From CBDDCQ01 sp965226285 (GTDB lineage Bacteria > Bacteroidota > Bacteroidia > Flavobacteriales > Ichthyobacteriaceae): DNA of 64,000 bases. Positions within the stretch are counted from its first letter, which is position 1. Every line of letters starts with the position of its first letter. Positions 18,901 through 27,546 of the stretch are shown here, piece by piece. The stretch covers positions 62,001 to 126,000 of the forward strand of contig CBDDCQ010000005.1 in NCBI GenBank assembly GCA_965226285.1. The letters run 5' to 3'. A program made the translations under genes and the position numbers. The notes below the pieces were generated by a model that was not told the origin of the DNA, did no database searches, and worked only from the letters and a program-made list of their open reading frames with translations.

Positions 18901-19567
18901 TTCTCCAGTTTAAATCCGAAGGAGCATCCCCCTTTGTAATTTCAAACGCTGCATTACTGAGCGTTACATCCAAATCTGAGGTAGCATTGTGTTTTAAGTG
19001 CAACGAAGCCGTAAAAACCCCCACACGATTAAATGCTAACCTTAGATTTGGTGCACTTCCATTGACCGTTACTATATCATTAGGATTCAGATTTGTAATC
19101 TCTTTTAAAGTATAGCCAGCCTTTGCACCTTTTACATGATTTAGAATTTCTGTAGCATTCAAATGCCCACCTTTTGTATATTCTTTGGTCAGTTTTTCAA
19201 AGGTCAATACTGGAAGTAATATTTTTACCGTTACTGTATATTTTTTGCTCTCTCCATTCTCTGCGGTTACTGTAAACGATACTGGATTGCTCCAATCTTT
19301 CACTTTCGTTGGGTCGGGTTTGATCGTTGCCTTTGCTGATAACTTTACCTTTGCCGATAAAGAACTTATATCCGTTCCGTATGGTAACTCTATTAATAAT
19401 GATAATGAGGTGCCGTTTAACTTGCCTTTATAAGTACCTAATTCAAAGGAGATGATCGATGCCTCTTTGCTCTTTTCCGAAGGCTTATCTTCCTTATTAC
19501 ATTGGGTCAGTTGGCTTATAGAAAATATGAATGCTAATAAACCAAAAAAATATCTGTTCTTTTTCAT
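15932..19567 (-). CDS. BspA-like leucine-rich-repeat modular lipoprotein, copy 1
   Basis: Lipoprotein of 1211 residues. The signal sequence ends in the lipobox LTQC. Next comes a DUF5018-like domain (SIISFELGTYKGKLNGTS...DWSNPVSFTVTAENG), one divergent module (FEKLTKEYTKGG...), then eight tandem modules of about 90 residues, each starting L-x-W-x-K/R-Q and holding GARVSGSG and LTLTLV strands. The C-terminus has about seven BspA-type repeats of 22-23 residues (C-x-x-L-T-S-I-T-I-P-N-S-V-T-S-I-G) and ends KKGNGASVVGY. Family knowledge: BspA proteins of oral Bacteroidota bind matrix proteins and other bacteria. Surface adhesion is inferred. Its paralogues are at 40063 and 44237, with different module counts. 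No T9SS sorting domain is present, so anchoring is by lipid. Confidence 0.9.
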   Translation of the reverse strand: MKKNRYFFGLLAFIFSISQLTQCNKEDKPSEKSKEASIISFELGTYKGKLNGTSLSLLIELPYGTDISSLSAKVKLSAKATIKPDPTKVKDWSNPVSFTVTAENGESKKYTVTVKILLPVLTFEKLTKEYTKGGHLNATEILNHVKGAKAGYTLKEITNLNPNDIVTVNGSAPNLRLAFNRVGVFTASLHLKHNATSDLDVTLSNAAFEITKGDAPSDLNWRKQSKVYASGGEISNVELLGGLSGPKEGYRVKSVQISSDSSSSGARVSGTGTAAKIIGYGKATILTLTLVLEHATKADKTITGAQFEITKMIAPTNLTWVKQLKTYRSGEEISNVELLSGLEGSKVGYRIKSVAITTDSGGSGARVSGSGRAAKITSYGKPTILTLTLVFEHDTKADKTITGAQFELTSGVVSVPLSWSRQSKVYSSPAEISNAELLGGVRGTKDGYRIKSVQITSDSGGSGARVSGSGTAAKIVGYSKATILTLTLVLQHATKAEKTLSNAAFEIRKMPVPADLTWRKQSKVYSLGGEISNAELLRGLSGTKTGYRIKTVTISNKAGTGARVSGNGTSAKIVSYTKVGILTLSIVFEHDTKEDKNITGGAFEITKGSASSLSWTKQTKPFSSGGEITNADLLAGVTGSGKNGYTIKTVTISNDGGTSAVVSGSGRAAKITSYTKAGTLTLTLVLAHDTKKDATIRNAEFEITKDAVPSLSWTKQTKPFSSGGEITNIDLLAGVMGSDKNGYTIKTVTITSTNGTGARVSGSGTTAKITSYTKVGTLTLTLVLQHTSKPDVTLRNAQFEITKGSAESLSWTKQTKPFSSGGEITNANLLAGVTGSGKTGYTIKTVTISNDGGITSARVSGSGRAAKITSYTKAGTLTLTIVLEHHTKEDVTLRNAQFEIMPLSWTKQTKPFSSSGEISNAELLAGVTGSGKTGYTIKTVTITSTNGTSARVSGSGTSAKITSYTKVGTLTLTIVLEQDTKDDVTLRNAEFHIYRDIFTISSSGEVTLKTSVDKNSLTTVTIPYMINGTTVTSIGVQAFSYCGALTSITIPNSVTSIGNKAFFNCTSLHSITLLNSLTSIGDDTFRGCNSFTSITIPNSVISIGSGAFSYCSQLTSITISNSVISIGIGAFYECKVLTNITMGNSVTSIGKWIFAYCKSLTTIKLPNSITTIGDEPFRNCSQLTTIHVPNAKVSGWEANLKKGNGASVVGY

Positions 19568-19618
19568 TTTAGTAATGATTAATTATTAATGATAAATTAT
19601 CAATGATTTAACAAGGTG

Positions 19619-19651
19619 CAAAATTAATAAAAAAATTATTAAATATATCAA
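19619..19651 (-). promoter_or_regulatory. Promoter of BspA-like gene 1
   Basis: On the minus strand TTG (19649-19651), 22 bases, then TAATTTTG (19619-19626), 52 bases before the start codon. The surrounding leader (GTGCAAA, then ATTACTAAAATG at the start) is shared with copies 2 and 3. Confidence 0.5.
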
Positions 19652-19949
19652 TAAAATATCTATTCTTTATTTTTGTAATTTTCATTGTGGTTTTATGTTT
19701 TTTAAAATTAAATTATACTTATTTAGATGCAAAAAAGCATTAGTAATTATCAATGATTTAATTGAGATGTAAAATTAAGAAATAAATTAAGAGATAACGA
19801 AAGAAAAAAATAATTTTTTTTTTAGTCTCAAAACAGGTACAAAAGAGAAATTATTTTAGTAGGGGCATCTTTGGTAAAGTTTCAATACTTTTTAATTCCC
19901 AAACCTTAAAAATTACTAAGTGAAATATAATATCAAACTCTGTAGAAAT
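19652..19949. other. A/T-rich spacer upstream of BspA-like gene 1
   Basis: No gene is seen. It contains a 31-base segment (about 19844-19874, AGAGAAATTATTTTAGTAGG and onward) repeated exactly at 44009-44039 upstream of copy 2, so flanks were duplicated with the gene. A second partial copy of the leader sequence (ATTATCAATGATTTAA) occurs near 19747. Confidence 0.55.
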
Positions 19950-21887
19950 TTAAAACTTAGAAATTCCATCTTTTAACCAATTGATATAAGCGTCCACATC
20001 AGTATTATAGGCTGTAGGTTCATTGAGTTTTTCTTCATTGGTATCGATAAGCACATAGTAAGGCTGTGAATTGGTTTTATATTTATACGTTTGGAATTCA
20101 CTCCATTTGTTACCTATAGTTTTTATCTTTTTACCCGTATGCTCAGAGCGATAAGGGTTAGCCAATTTTCTCTTATCATCCACATATAAAGAAATAAGTA
20201 CCAAATCATTCTTGAGTATATTCATTACTCTTTCGTCAGACCATACATTATCCTCCATTTTTCTACAATTTACACAAGCGTGCCCCGTAAAATCTATCAT
20301 CATAGGTTTATTTATCTTTTTAGCATATTCCAATCCTTTTTCATAATCATGAAAAGTAGGTATTCCATGAGGCCCCAAGTGCATATCCTTATCTTTTAAA
20401 GAGTGAGATGAGTCCAAAAAATTACCTGATACCCCTACACCAAATGGTGATTCGCTATAATTTTTTGGCGGTGGAAATCCGCTTATAAGATTTACAGGTG
20501 CTCCCCATAATCCAGGAACTAAATATAATACAAACGAAAAAGTAAGTATTGCCAAACACAATCTAAATGGTGAAATTTTTTCTAATGGAGAATCGTGTGG
20601 CAACATAATTTTTCCCAAAAGATAGAATCCCATTAATGCAAATATTACAATCCATATAGCAAGAAATAACTCCCTTTCCAAGAGGTGCAATTGTAACACC
20701 AAATCTACATTGGAGAGGAATTTAAGTGAGAAAGCCAATTCTAAAAATCCCAGTACTACCTTTACTGAATTCAACCATCCACCCGACTGTGGTAAAGAGT
20801 TCATCCAACCGGGAAATATAGCAAATACTGTAAAGGGTAATGCCAATGCCAATGCAAAACCAAACATCCCCATAAGAGGTCCTGCTACTCCTCCATTTAC
20901 AGCAGCTTCTACCAATAGTGTTCCTATGATAGGTCCCGTACAAGAAAAGGATACCAAAGCTAATGTAAATGCCATAAAGAAAATACCTATTAGTCCCCCT
21001 TTATCAGCCTTTCTATCTATTTTATTGATAAATGAACTGGGAAGTACTATTTCAAATGCTCCAAAAAAAGACAAAGCAAATATTACCAATATCAAAAAGA
21101 AAAATAGATTAAACCATACATTAGTAGATAGTGCATTCATAGCATTTGCACCAAATACAGCTGTTACACCAAAACCTAATACTACATATATGATAATGAT
21201 AGACATACCATAAATAATAGCATTGGTAATGCCTTTGCTTTTATTTTTACTTTGCTTAGTAAAAAAACTTACCGTCATAGGTATCATAGGAAATACACAA
21301 GGGGTAAACAGTGCCAATAGCCCTCCTATAAACCCTGTAATAAATATCATCCATATCCCATGACTTGAAGTTTGGGTTCCTATTTCTTCTGACTTTTCTT
21401 TTACCCTATTTGAACTTGCTTTAAAGCCTGAAATATTAAACTCTAACTCTTCATTTTGAGGAGGAGTACACTGCACCTCATTACAAGCCATATACTCTAC
21501 TTCAGTTTGTATCTTAAAGTTTTTATTCGATAATACTCTGATCTTTTGCTTGAATGTAACTCTATTGTCAAAATACTTTAGTTTCATCCTAAAAACTTCA
21601 CTATACTCTTGATGTAAATGCCCTATCTCCTCTGTTTTACCTATAAGTTCATACCATTTTCCTTTTTCTAAAAAGTTAAACAATGTAGGTATAGGTCCTC
21701 CTTTCTGTACAAATTGAGAATATAAATGCCAACCTTGATCAATAGTAGCTTCAAATACCAAATTAGCAGTATCATCTGATAACTTCTCTACTTTATAATC
21801 CCATTTAACAGGTTCATATATCTGTGCTTTAGTATTTACAGTTAAAAATAATAATATTAAAAAATTTATTTTCTTAAATATTCTCAT
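19950..21887 (-). CDS. dsbD: Thiol:disulfide interchange protein DsbD
   Basis: About 645 residues. I start at the ATG at 21887; an upstream TTG at 21914 would add nine residues before the signal peptide and is unlikely. Order: signal peptide (ILLFLTVNTKAQ), an N-terminal DsbD-alpha-like domain with its cysteine pair in MACNEVQCTPP, about eight membrane helices (GGLLALFTPCVFPMIPMTVSFF carries the first membrane Cys; LVSFSCTGPIIGTLL the second) and a C-terminal thioredoxin domain with CVNC. It carries electrons from cytoplasmic thioredoxin to the periplasm. All three cysteine pairs are present, so it should be active. It lies downstream of tilS on the same strand. Confidence 0.93.
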   Translation of the reverse strand: MRIFKKINFLILLFLTVNTKAQIYEPVKWDYKVEKLSDDTANLVFEATIDQGWHLYSQFVQKGGPIPTLFNFLEKGKWYELIGKTEEIGHLHQEYSEVFRMKLKYFDNRVTFKQKIRVLSNKNFKIQTEVEYMACNEVQCTPPQNEELEFNISGFKASSNRVKEKSEEIGTQTSSHGIWMIFITGFIGGLLALFTPCVFPMIPMTVSFFTKQSKNKSKGITNAIIYGMSIIIIYVVLGFGVTAVFGANAMNALSTNVWFNLFFFLILVIFALSFFGAFEIVLPSSFINKIDRKADKGGLIGIFFMAFTLALVSFSCTGPIIGTLLVEAAVNGGVAGPLMGMFGFALALALPFTVFAIFPGWMNSLPQSGGWLNSVKVVLGFLELAFSLKFLSNVDLVLQLHLLERELFLAIWIVIFALMGFYLLGKIMLPHDSPLEKISPFRLCLAILTFSFVLYLVPGLWGAPVNLISGFPPPKNYSESPFGVGVSGNFLDSSHSLKDKDMHLGPHGIPTFHDYEKGLEYAKKINKPMMIDFTGHACVNCRKMEDNVWSDERVMNILKNDLVLISLYVDDKRKLANPYRSEHTGKKIKTIGNKWSEFQTYKYKTNSQPYYVLIDTNEEKLNEPTAYNTDVDAYINWLKDGISKF

Positions 21888-21937
21888 ATTAATTCTTAAT
21901 TTTAATAATTGCAATTTGCAATAATAACATTATTTAT

Positions 21938-23251
21938 TTACAATGACAAAGTAATCTTATAACTATTTTCTGTACTATCAGTTATTTTAAATCTATCATC
22001 TATCCTATGGTTTACTACCCACACTACATCATTTTCACTACAAATTAACCAAATATTTTCTTTCTCTAATACAGACAATTTTTCATCCCTTAAAAATTTA
22101 CCCAATCTCTTTTTACCTTTTAGCCCCAAAGGAATAAATTCATCTTGTGCCCGCCATTTTCTCAAAGTCAAAGGAAATAAAAGTTTATCAAAATCTAAAA
22201 TAGCAATACTTCTATCATCATTTACCTGAATGTTTTTTTCTATACTCAATTCTAATTTAAATGGAAAATTTATATATTTAGTATTCTTTTGTATTAAAAC
22301 CTCTCTCGTATTTGTATGTATATCCTTTTTAGTGAGTAATAAATGCGTTCTATCTCTGACTAACCTATGAGATACAGAGTAAAATTGCTTACTGGGATCC
22401 CTCTCTAAACTCTTATAAATATCCTCTATTTGAGTAAATCCATAAGGTGCAAACAACTGATAAATATACATTTTAAGAGGATATAATCTTTTAAGTTTAG
22501 ATATATTTATTTTGGTAATATCACCTTCTTGTTCAAAAATATCCCCCTTAACTTTATTAATAAAAGTAATGGCTATATCTGATGTATAGTTTAAATAAGT
22601 CAAAGTATTTTGAAAAGACTCCAAAAAGTTAGGATTAATTTCTTTGAGTATAGGTAGGATTCTATGCCTTAACTTATTACGAATATATTTTTCATCTTTA
22701 TTAGATTCATCCTCCCTCCAATATATACCATTTTCTTTGGCAAACTGTTTTATTTCATCTTTAGAAAAATTTAATAAGGGTCTTATTATATTTCCATTTT
22801 TTAAAGCCATACCTATAAGCCCTTCTATACCTGTCCCTCTACTCAAATTGAGTAAAAAGGTCTCTATTTGGTCATCCAAATGATGAGCTGTGAGTATATA
22901 GTCAAAATTATTTTCTTTTCTGAGAGTTTCAAACCAATGATACCTCAAATCTCGAGCTGCCATTTGGATAGATATTTTATTTTTATCGGCAAATTCTCGT
23001 GTAGGAAACTTCTTTACAAATACAGAAATTTTTAATTGCTTAGCTAATCGTTTTACAAATAACTCATCTTTATCAGAATTTCCCATTCTCAGTGAAAAAT
23101 TACAATGTGCCAAAGCCATATCCATATCTAACTTATACAATAGATATACTAAGACCATACTATCTACTCCCCCACTAACAGTTACTAATAGTTTTTTTTC
23201 TTGTAAAAAGTTTAAATTATCTTGAATATGTTTAAAAAATTTATCTAGCAT
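21938..23251 (-). CDS. tilS: tRNA(Ile)-lysidine synthetase TilS
   Basis: TilS, 437 residues. It attaches lysine to C34 of tRNA-Ile(CAU), changing its codon from AUG to AUA, and is essential. The N-type ATP-pyrophosphatase motif SGGVDS is at residues 26-31; HCNFSLR, TAHHLDDQIETFLLNLSRGTGIEGL and RPLL...R follow. The C-terminal substrate-binding domain (LRKWRAQDEFIPLGLKGKKRLGKFLRDEK) is complete. The start codon abuts the O-methyltransferase stop with no spacing, so the pair is coupled. Confidence 0.96.
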   Translation of the reverse strand: MLDKFFKHIQDNLNFLQEKKLLVTVSGGVDSMVLVYLLYKLDMDMALAHCNFSLRMGNSDKDELFVKRLAKQLKISVFVKKFPTREFADKNKISIQMAARDLRYHWFETLRKENNFDYILTAHHLDDQIETFLLNLSRGTGIEGLIGMALKNGNIIRPLLNFSKDEIKQFAKENGIYWREDESNKDEKYIRNKLRHRILPILKEINPNFLESFQNTLTYLNYTSDIAITFINKVKGDIFEQEGDITKINISKLKRLYPLKMYIYQLFAPYGFTQIEDIYKSLERDPSKQFYSVSHRLVRDRTHLLLTKKDIHTNTREVLIQKNTKYINFPFKLELSIEKNIQVNDDRSIAILDFDKLLFPLTLRKWRAQDEFIPLGLKGKKRLGKFLRDEKLSVLEKENIWLICSENDVVWVVNHRIDDRFKITDSTENSYKITLSL

Positions 23252-23893
23252 TTATTTCTTTATAGAAATACTAAGCCCATCTCTTATAGGTAAAATTACT
23301 GTTTCTAATCTTTTATCTTCTTTAAGTAATTGATTATATTCTAAAAGGCTTTTGGTTTCTTCATCATTTGGGTTTAATTCTTCCACAACTTTACCACTCC
23401 ACAATACATTATCAGAAAGTATAACTCCTCTTGTATTTAATTTATCTATAACTTTATGAAAGTAATGCTGATAGTTCACTTTATCAGCATCTATAAATAC
23501 AAGATCAAATGTACTATTTATTTTGCCAATTTCTTCTAAAGCATCTCCTATGATATGTTGTACCTTTTGCGCATTACCAGATAACTCAAGGTATTTATTT
23601 ACAATATCTTGCAACTCTTCATTATTATCTATAGTATAGAGTGTACCACCTTTTTGTAATCCTTCACAAAGGCAAATAGCAGAATACCCTGTATAAGTAC
23701 CTATTTCTAATATAGTTTTGGGTTGAATAAGTTTAGATAACATAGATAATACCCTGCCTTGAAATGCTCCAGAAAGCATTCTGGGGTGTAGTACTTTTTG
23801 CCATGTTTCCCTATGTAATTGCTGCAATACCAAAGGTTCATCTCGAGTGTATTTACATACATATTCAGCTACTTTTTTCGGCAAAAAATCCAT
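23252..23893 (-). CDS. Class I SAM-dependent O-methyltransferase
   Basis: 213 residues, matching the caffeoyl-CoA/catechol O-methyltransferase family (Pfam Methyltransf_3). SAM-binding elements are ILEIGTYTGYSAICLCEGL (motif I), TIDNNEE (acidic loop after beta 2), and DLVFIDADKVNYQHYF (metal-binding Asp). The final DGLSISIKK is typical. The substrate is unknown; many bacterial members are promiscuous. It lies in a tight minus-strand run (parA, parB, DUF5683, M16 protease, this gene, tilS). Confidence 0.9.
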   Translation of the reverse strand: MDFLPKKVAEYVCKYTRDEPLVLQQLHRETWQKVLHPRMLSGAFQGRVLSMLSKLIQPKTILEIGTYTGYSAICLCEGLQKGGTLYTIDNNEELQDIVNKYLELSGNAQKVQHIIGDALEEIGKINSTFDLVFIDADKVNYQHYFHKVIDKLNTRGVILSDNVLWSGKVVEELNPNDEETKSLLEYNQLLKEDKRLETVILPIRDGLSISIKK

Positions 23894-23896
23894 AAA

Positions 23897-25126
23897 TTAT
23901 TGATATATAAGTGTACTTATACTATCCTTTTCATATATTTGGTTAGCTACTTCTAAAATATCATTACCTGTAATTTTTTCTATCTTTTCTACAGATTGTT
24001 CTAAAGTTTCTATTTCTCCAAAAGTAAGCAATGATTTCCCCATAATAAGCATATTATTAGAATTTTGATCTCTACTCATCACCATTTGAGCAATTAATTG
24101 CTTTTTGGCATTATTTAATTGAACTGTAGTTAACTTTTGATTTTTTATCTTATCTAACTCTTTATATACCAGTTTTAAACTCTTATTTAAATTACCTTTA
24201 TCTGTACCCAAATAAATACCTACTATACCTGTATCAGTATAAGGAGTATAAAATGACTCTATATTATATGCATATCCATATTTTTCGCGTATATTTAAGT
24301 TGAGTTTAGAATTCATAGCTGGACCTCCAAGTAGATTGTTCAAAAGTATAAGTATAGGTAATTTAGGATGATGAATATTATAAGCTCTACTACCCAATAT
24401 TACATGAGTTTGAAAAGTATCTTCTCGTTTTACTTTATAAATAGGTCGATATTTCAAAATAGGTTCTCTCCGATAATTTCTTAAATTTTGCTTAATTCTT
24501 TCAACGTATTTACCTATAATTTTTTTTACCTTTTGCACAGACAATTTGCTAATAGAAGAGAATACAATTTGATCTGTATTATAGGTTCGTTCCACAAAAT
24601 CAAATAGGTCTCTTTGTGTAAAAGATTTGACACTTTGTTCACTACCTAATATATTATTTGCCATAGGATGCCCTTGAAATATTATTTGCTCTATTTCATC
24701 AAAAATGACATCATAAGGAGAATCCTTATAAGAATTAATTTCATCTAATATTATGGCTTTTTCTTTTTCTATTTCTTTATAGGGAAAAGTAGAATGAAAA
24801 CAAATATCAAACAACAATTCTGTAGCTCTATCGTAATACTCTGTTAAAAAAGAAGCATGTAAATTGGTATCTTCTTTTGTAGTAAAAGCATTCAATTCCC
24901 CTCCTACATTATCTAACCTATTGAGTATATGATAAACTTTTCTCTTATAAGTTCCTTTAAACAAACTATGTTCCACAAAATGAGCCATACCCCATTGATA
25001 TGGTAGTTCATCTCTAGTACCTGTATTTATAATTATCCCACAGTGAGATATGGGGCTATTGATTTGTTGGTGTATCACCCTAATACCACAATTGAGTGTA
25101 AAAGTGTTTAAGTTACCTGTTTCCAT
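23897..25126 (-). CDS. M16 family zinc metallopeptidase
   Basis: 409 residues, the size of a one-chain M16B peptidase of the mitochondrial-processing-peptidase/PqqL type. The inverted zinc motif HFVEH is at residues 49-53, and the downstream Glu lies in the ENxxE-like stretch EKEKAIILDEIN. The C-terminal M16 half has the R-Y motif as GYAYNIESFY. Activity seems intact. No signal peptide is visible, so it is probably cytoplasmic. It is preceded by the DUF5683 gene at a 37-base gap. Confidence 0.92.
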   Translation of the reverse strand: METGNLNTFTLNCGIRVIHQQINSPISHCGIIINTGTRDELPYQWGMAHFVEHSLFKGTYKRKVYHILNRLDNVGGELNAFTTKEDTNLHASFLTEYYDRATELLFDICFHSTFPYKEIEKEKAIILDEINSYKDSPYDVIFDEIEQIIFQGHPMANNILGSEQSVKSFTQRDLFDFVERTYNTDQIVFSSISKLSVQKVKKIIGKYVERIKQNLRNYRREPILKYRPIYKVKREDTFQTHVILGSRAYNIHHPKLPILILLNNLLGGPAMNSKLNLNIREKYGYAYNIESFYTPYTDTGIVGIYLGTDKGNLNKSLKLVYKELDKIKNQKLTTVQLNNAKKQLIAQMVMSRDQNSNNMLIMGKSLLTFGEIETLEQSVEKIEKITGNDILEVANQIYEKDSISTLIYQ

Positions 25127-25163
25127 AGAATTTAACTTTTAATTAGGAAACCATTTATTTAAC

Positions 25164-25703
25164 TTATAAATTATAAGATACAGATAATCCTAAGACAGGT
25201 ATATTATCCCATCCCATGTCATCTATCATAACTGTAGGAGTAACTCTTAAATCTTCACTTATATTAAAGTAATGTAAATGAACTGTTACATAAGCATCTA
25301 TGATATTCAATAGATAAAAACCTATCGAAAAAAATAGTGCGTGATATTGTTGTTTCTGATAAAGTTCTTGTGCATACAAAAGAGATGATTCCCTAAGGTA
25401 AATATCATGAAACTCATCCTTTCCACCCTCTTTTCTTATCAAATAAGCCTTTCTGAAACTGTGATACTTATCATTATAATACAGCGTAAAACCTACACTA
25501 GTAATTATACATGCATATATTAATGGAACTTTCAACCACGATAACCAACTTCCATTGTAAATTTGCCCCATACCAGGTAACACTGCAGAATAAACAGCAG
25601 CTTGCAAAGGATCTAACTCTCTTTCATTGGCTATTATTGTCTGATTTTGAGCTTTTACGATTAACCCCAAACATACAAAAATAATTAGAAATTTATTTTT
25701 CAA
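25164..25703 (-). CDS. DUF5683 domain membrane protein
   Basis: 179 residues. A signal-peptide-like N-terminus (FLIIFVCLGLIVKAQ) precedes the DUF5683 core: DPLQAAVYSAVLPGMGQIYNGSWLSWLKVPLIYA, a GQxYNG pattern shared with TM2/P13-like proteins, then helices and LLNIIDAYVTVHLHYFN. Members regularly follow parA-parB in Bacteroidota, as here (5 bases after parB). Function is unknown; a membrane protein linked to envelope or chromosome-segregation context is only suggested by position. Confidence 0.85.
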   Translation of the reverse strand: MKNKFLIIFVCLGLIVKAQNQTIIANERELDPLQAAVYSAVLPGMGQIYNGSWLSWLKVPLIYACIITSVGFTLYYNDKYHSFRKAYLIRKEGGKDEFHDIYLRESSLLYAQELYQKQQYHALFFSIGFYLLNIIDAYVTVHLHYFNISEDLRVTPTVMIDDMGWDNIPVLGLSVSYNL

Positions 25704-25708
25704 AACCT

Positions 25709-26581
25709 TTATTGTAATAACTTCTTTATTCTTTCTATATCTTCTTTAGATTTAAAAGAAATTTCTATTTTACCTTGATATTTTTTTGTCAATTTCAATT
25801 TAACTTTCATACCAAAAAAATCTGTAAAATTCTTTTGAATATCTCTATGATAATCTGTCAACACAATATCCTTAACACTTGTTCCATTATCAGTATTAGA
25901 TTTATTTTTATTACCCTTCAGATTCTTTACAAGTTCTTCGGTGTGTCTTACAGAAAGATTATTCTCTATAATTTTTTCAAAAACATCTACCTGTTTATCA
26001 GCATTTTCAATATTCACAATAGCTCTACCATGCGCCATACTTATCATTCCATCTCTAATACCCGTTTGAATAAGAGGATCTAATTTAAGAAGTCTAAGAT
26101 AATTAGTTATAGTAGATCTATCTTTACCCACTCTCTTACTCATTTCTTCTTGAGTAAGTTTACATTCTTCTATTAATTTTTGATAAGAAAGGGCTATCTC
26201 TATAGCATCTAAATCTTGTCTTTGAATATTTTCTACCAAAGCCATCTCGAGCATCTCCTTATCATTAGCTAGCCTTATATATGCAGGTATGCTCTTTAAT
26301 CCAGCTAATATAACTGCTCTATACCTTCTTTCCCCCGATACTAATTGAAAGGTTCCATCTTCTAATTTTCTTACTGTAATAGGCTGTATTACTCCTAATT
26401 CTTTAATAGAATCAGATAATTCTTTAAGTGCTTCTTTACCAAATTTTGATCTAGGTTGAAAAGGGTTTACCACTATAGTATCAACATCTATCTCTGTAAT
26501 GCTTCCTATCGTTTTTTTTATTTCTGCAGGATCTTTAAGTAATGCAGATAACCCTTTACCTAAAACCTGTTTTTTAACCAT
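25709..26581 (-). CDS. parB: Chromosome partitioning protein ParB
   Basis: ParB/Spo0J CTPase clamp, 290 residues. The N-terminal domain has the consensus box 1 VNPFQPRSKF and CTP-binding LVSGERRYRAV (GERRxRA). MALVENIQRQDL is the second conserved box, and the central helix-turn-helix follows (LTQEEMSKRVGKDRSTITNYLRLLKL). The short C-terminal dimerisation segment is present. It loads at parS sites near the origin and spreads. It overlaps parA by 8 bases, so the pair is coupled. I did not find a consensus 16-base parS site by eye in this window. Confidence 0.96.
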   Translation of the reverse strand: MVKKQVLGKGLSALLKDPAEIKKTIGSITEIDVDTIVVNPFQPRSKFGKEALKELSDSIKELGVIQPITVRKLEDGTFQLVSGERRYRAVILAGLKSIPAYIRLANDKEMLEMALVENIQRQDLDAIEIALSYQKLIEECKLTQEEMSKRVGKDRSTITNYLRLLKLDPLIQTGIRDGMISMAHGRAIVNIENADKQVDVFEKIIENNLSVRHTEELVKNLKGNKNKSNTDNGTSVKDIVLTDYHRDIQKNFTDFFGMKVKLKLTKKYQGKIEISFKSKEDIERIKKLLQ

Positions 26582-27350
26582 TTTTCTCGTTATTTCCTCT
26601 TAATATCTCTTTAGCTAAATTAAGATAGTCAACAGCACCTTTACTAGTAGCATCATATTTAATAATACTCTTACCAAAACTAGGAGCTTCACTTAATTTT
26701 ACATTTCTTTGTATCATCGTTTTAAATAAAATATCTTCAAAATGCATCTTCACATCATCTACTACTTGATTTGATAACCTCAACCTAGAATCATACATAG
26801 TTAAAAGCAATCCTTCTATATCCAAATCGGGATTGTGAATACTCTGTATGCTTCTTATAGTACCCAACAATTTTCCTAATCCTTCTAATGCAAAATATTC
26901 GCACTGTATAGGTATCACCACAGAATCAGCTGCCGTAAGAGCATTAATCGTAATTAAACCTAAGGATGGTGCGCAGTCTATAATAATATAATCATATTGA
27001 TCTTTCACAGATTTCAAGATATTCTTTAGCCTATACTCTCTGTCACTCTTATCCACCAATTCTATTTCTATAGCTACTAGATCTAGGTTAGTAGGTATAA
27101 TATCTACATTTGGAGTATTCGTTTTTAATATTACATCTTTAATATCAACTATATGCTCTAAGCATTGATAAGTTCCTCCTTTTATATTTTCTACATCTAT
27201 ACCCAGCCCTGAACTAGCATTAGCTTGAGGATCAGCGTCTATAAGAAGTGTTTTTTTCTCCAATACTCCCAAGCAAGCTACCAAATTTACAGAAGTAGTA
27301 GTCTTACCCACCCCTCCTTTTTGATTTGCTACAACTATTACTTTACCCAT
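26574..27350 (-). CDS. parA: Chromosome partitioning ATPase ParA/Soj
   Basis: ParA/Soj, 258 residues, with no N-terminal helix-turn-helix, so it is the chromosomal type. The deviant Walker A is KGGVGKTTTSVNL (residues 11-23), Walker A' is LIDADPQANASSG, and Walker B is DYIIIDCAPSLG. It forms an ATP-dependent gradient on the nucleoid that pulls ParB-parS complexes. It is downstream of the atpZ-like fragment and bactofilin, and begins the parA-parB-DUF5683-M16 gene run. Confidence 0.96.
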   Translation of the reverse strand: MGKVIVVANQKGGVGKTTTSVNLVACLGVLEKKTLLIDADPQANASSGLGIDVENIKGGTYQCLEHIVDIKDVILKTNTPNVDIIPTNLDLVAIEIELVDKSDREYRLKNILKSVKDQYDYIIIDCAPSLGLITINALTAADSVVIPIQCEYFALEGLGKLLGTIRSIQSIHNPDLDIEGLLLTMYDSRLRLSNQVVDDVKMHFEDILFKTMIQRNVKLSEAPSFGKSIIKYDATSKGAVDYLNLAKEILRGNNEKNG

Positions 27351-27359
27351 TTATAATAC

Positions 27360-27541
27360 TTATTTTTTTATAAAATCCTTTAGTAACAAAAACATAGAAA
27401 CAAGAACAGATAATAAAGATAATAATATCTTAAAAATATTACTTTGGTCAAATCTATCATCTAACCACACGCCAAGCTTAGTACCCAAAAATATAACCAC
27501 TAACATTTGAATGGCTATACCTGAATATTTAGCAAAAACAT
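27360..27541 (-). pseudogene. AtpZ/AtpI-like small membrane protein, frame broken near its start
   Basis: Not an ordinary open frame from ATG. The minus strand encodes FAKYSGIAIQMLVVIFLGTK..., LGVWLDDRF and a closing hydrophobic segment to FIKK, stop at 27360-27362. This matches AtpZ/AtpI-family proteins: two membrane helices with a GxxLGxxLD motif, linked to F1Fo ATP synthase assembly. The only nearby ATG (27541) is out of frame, because the run of five T after it would need a sixth to read M-F-F-A-K-Y-S-G. In-frame alternatives are non-canonical codons inside the bactofilin gene or an internal ATG that loses the first helix. Usually atpBEFHAG follows this gene; here parA does. Confidence 0.65.
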
Positions 27542-27546
27542 TTAGA

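Noticed and set aside
16007..19433. Repetitive plus-strand frames such as LVISPPLLNGFVCLVQLK inside the BspA-like genes
   Set aside because: They are regular because the opposite-strand modules are repeated; the same shadows appear in copies 2 and 3, and they lack starts, signals or homology of their own.
27351..27546. Treating the gap between bactofilin and parA as non-coding
   Set aside because: The minus strand encodes a clear AtpZ-like protein once a one-base frame break is allowed, so it was kept as a broken gene.
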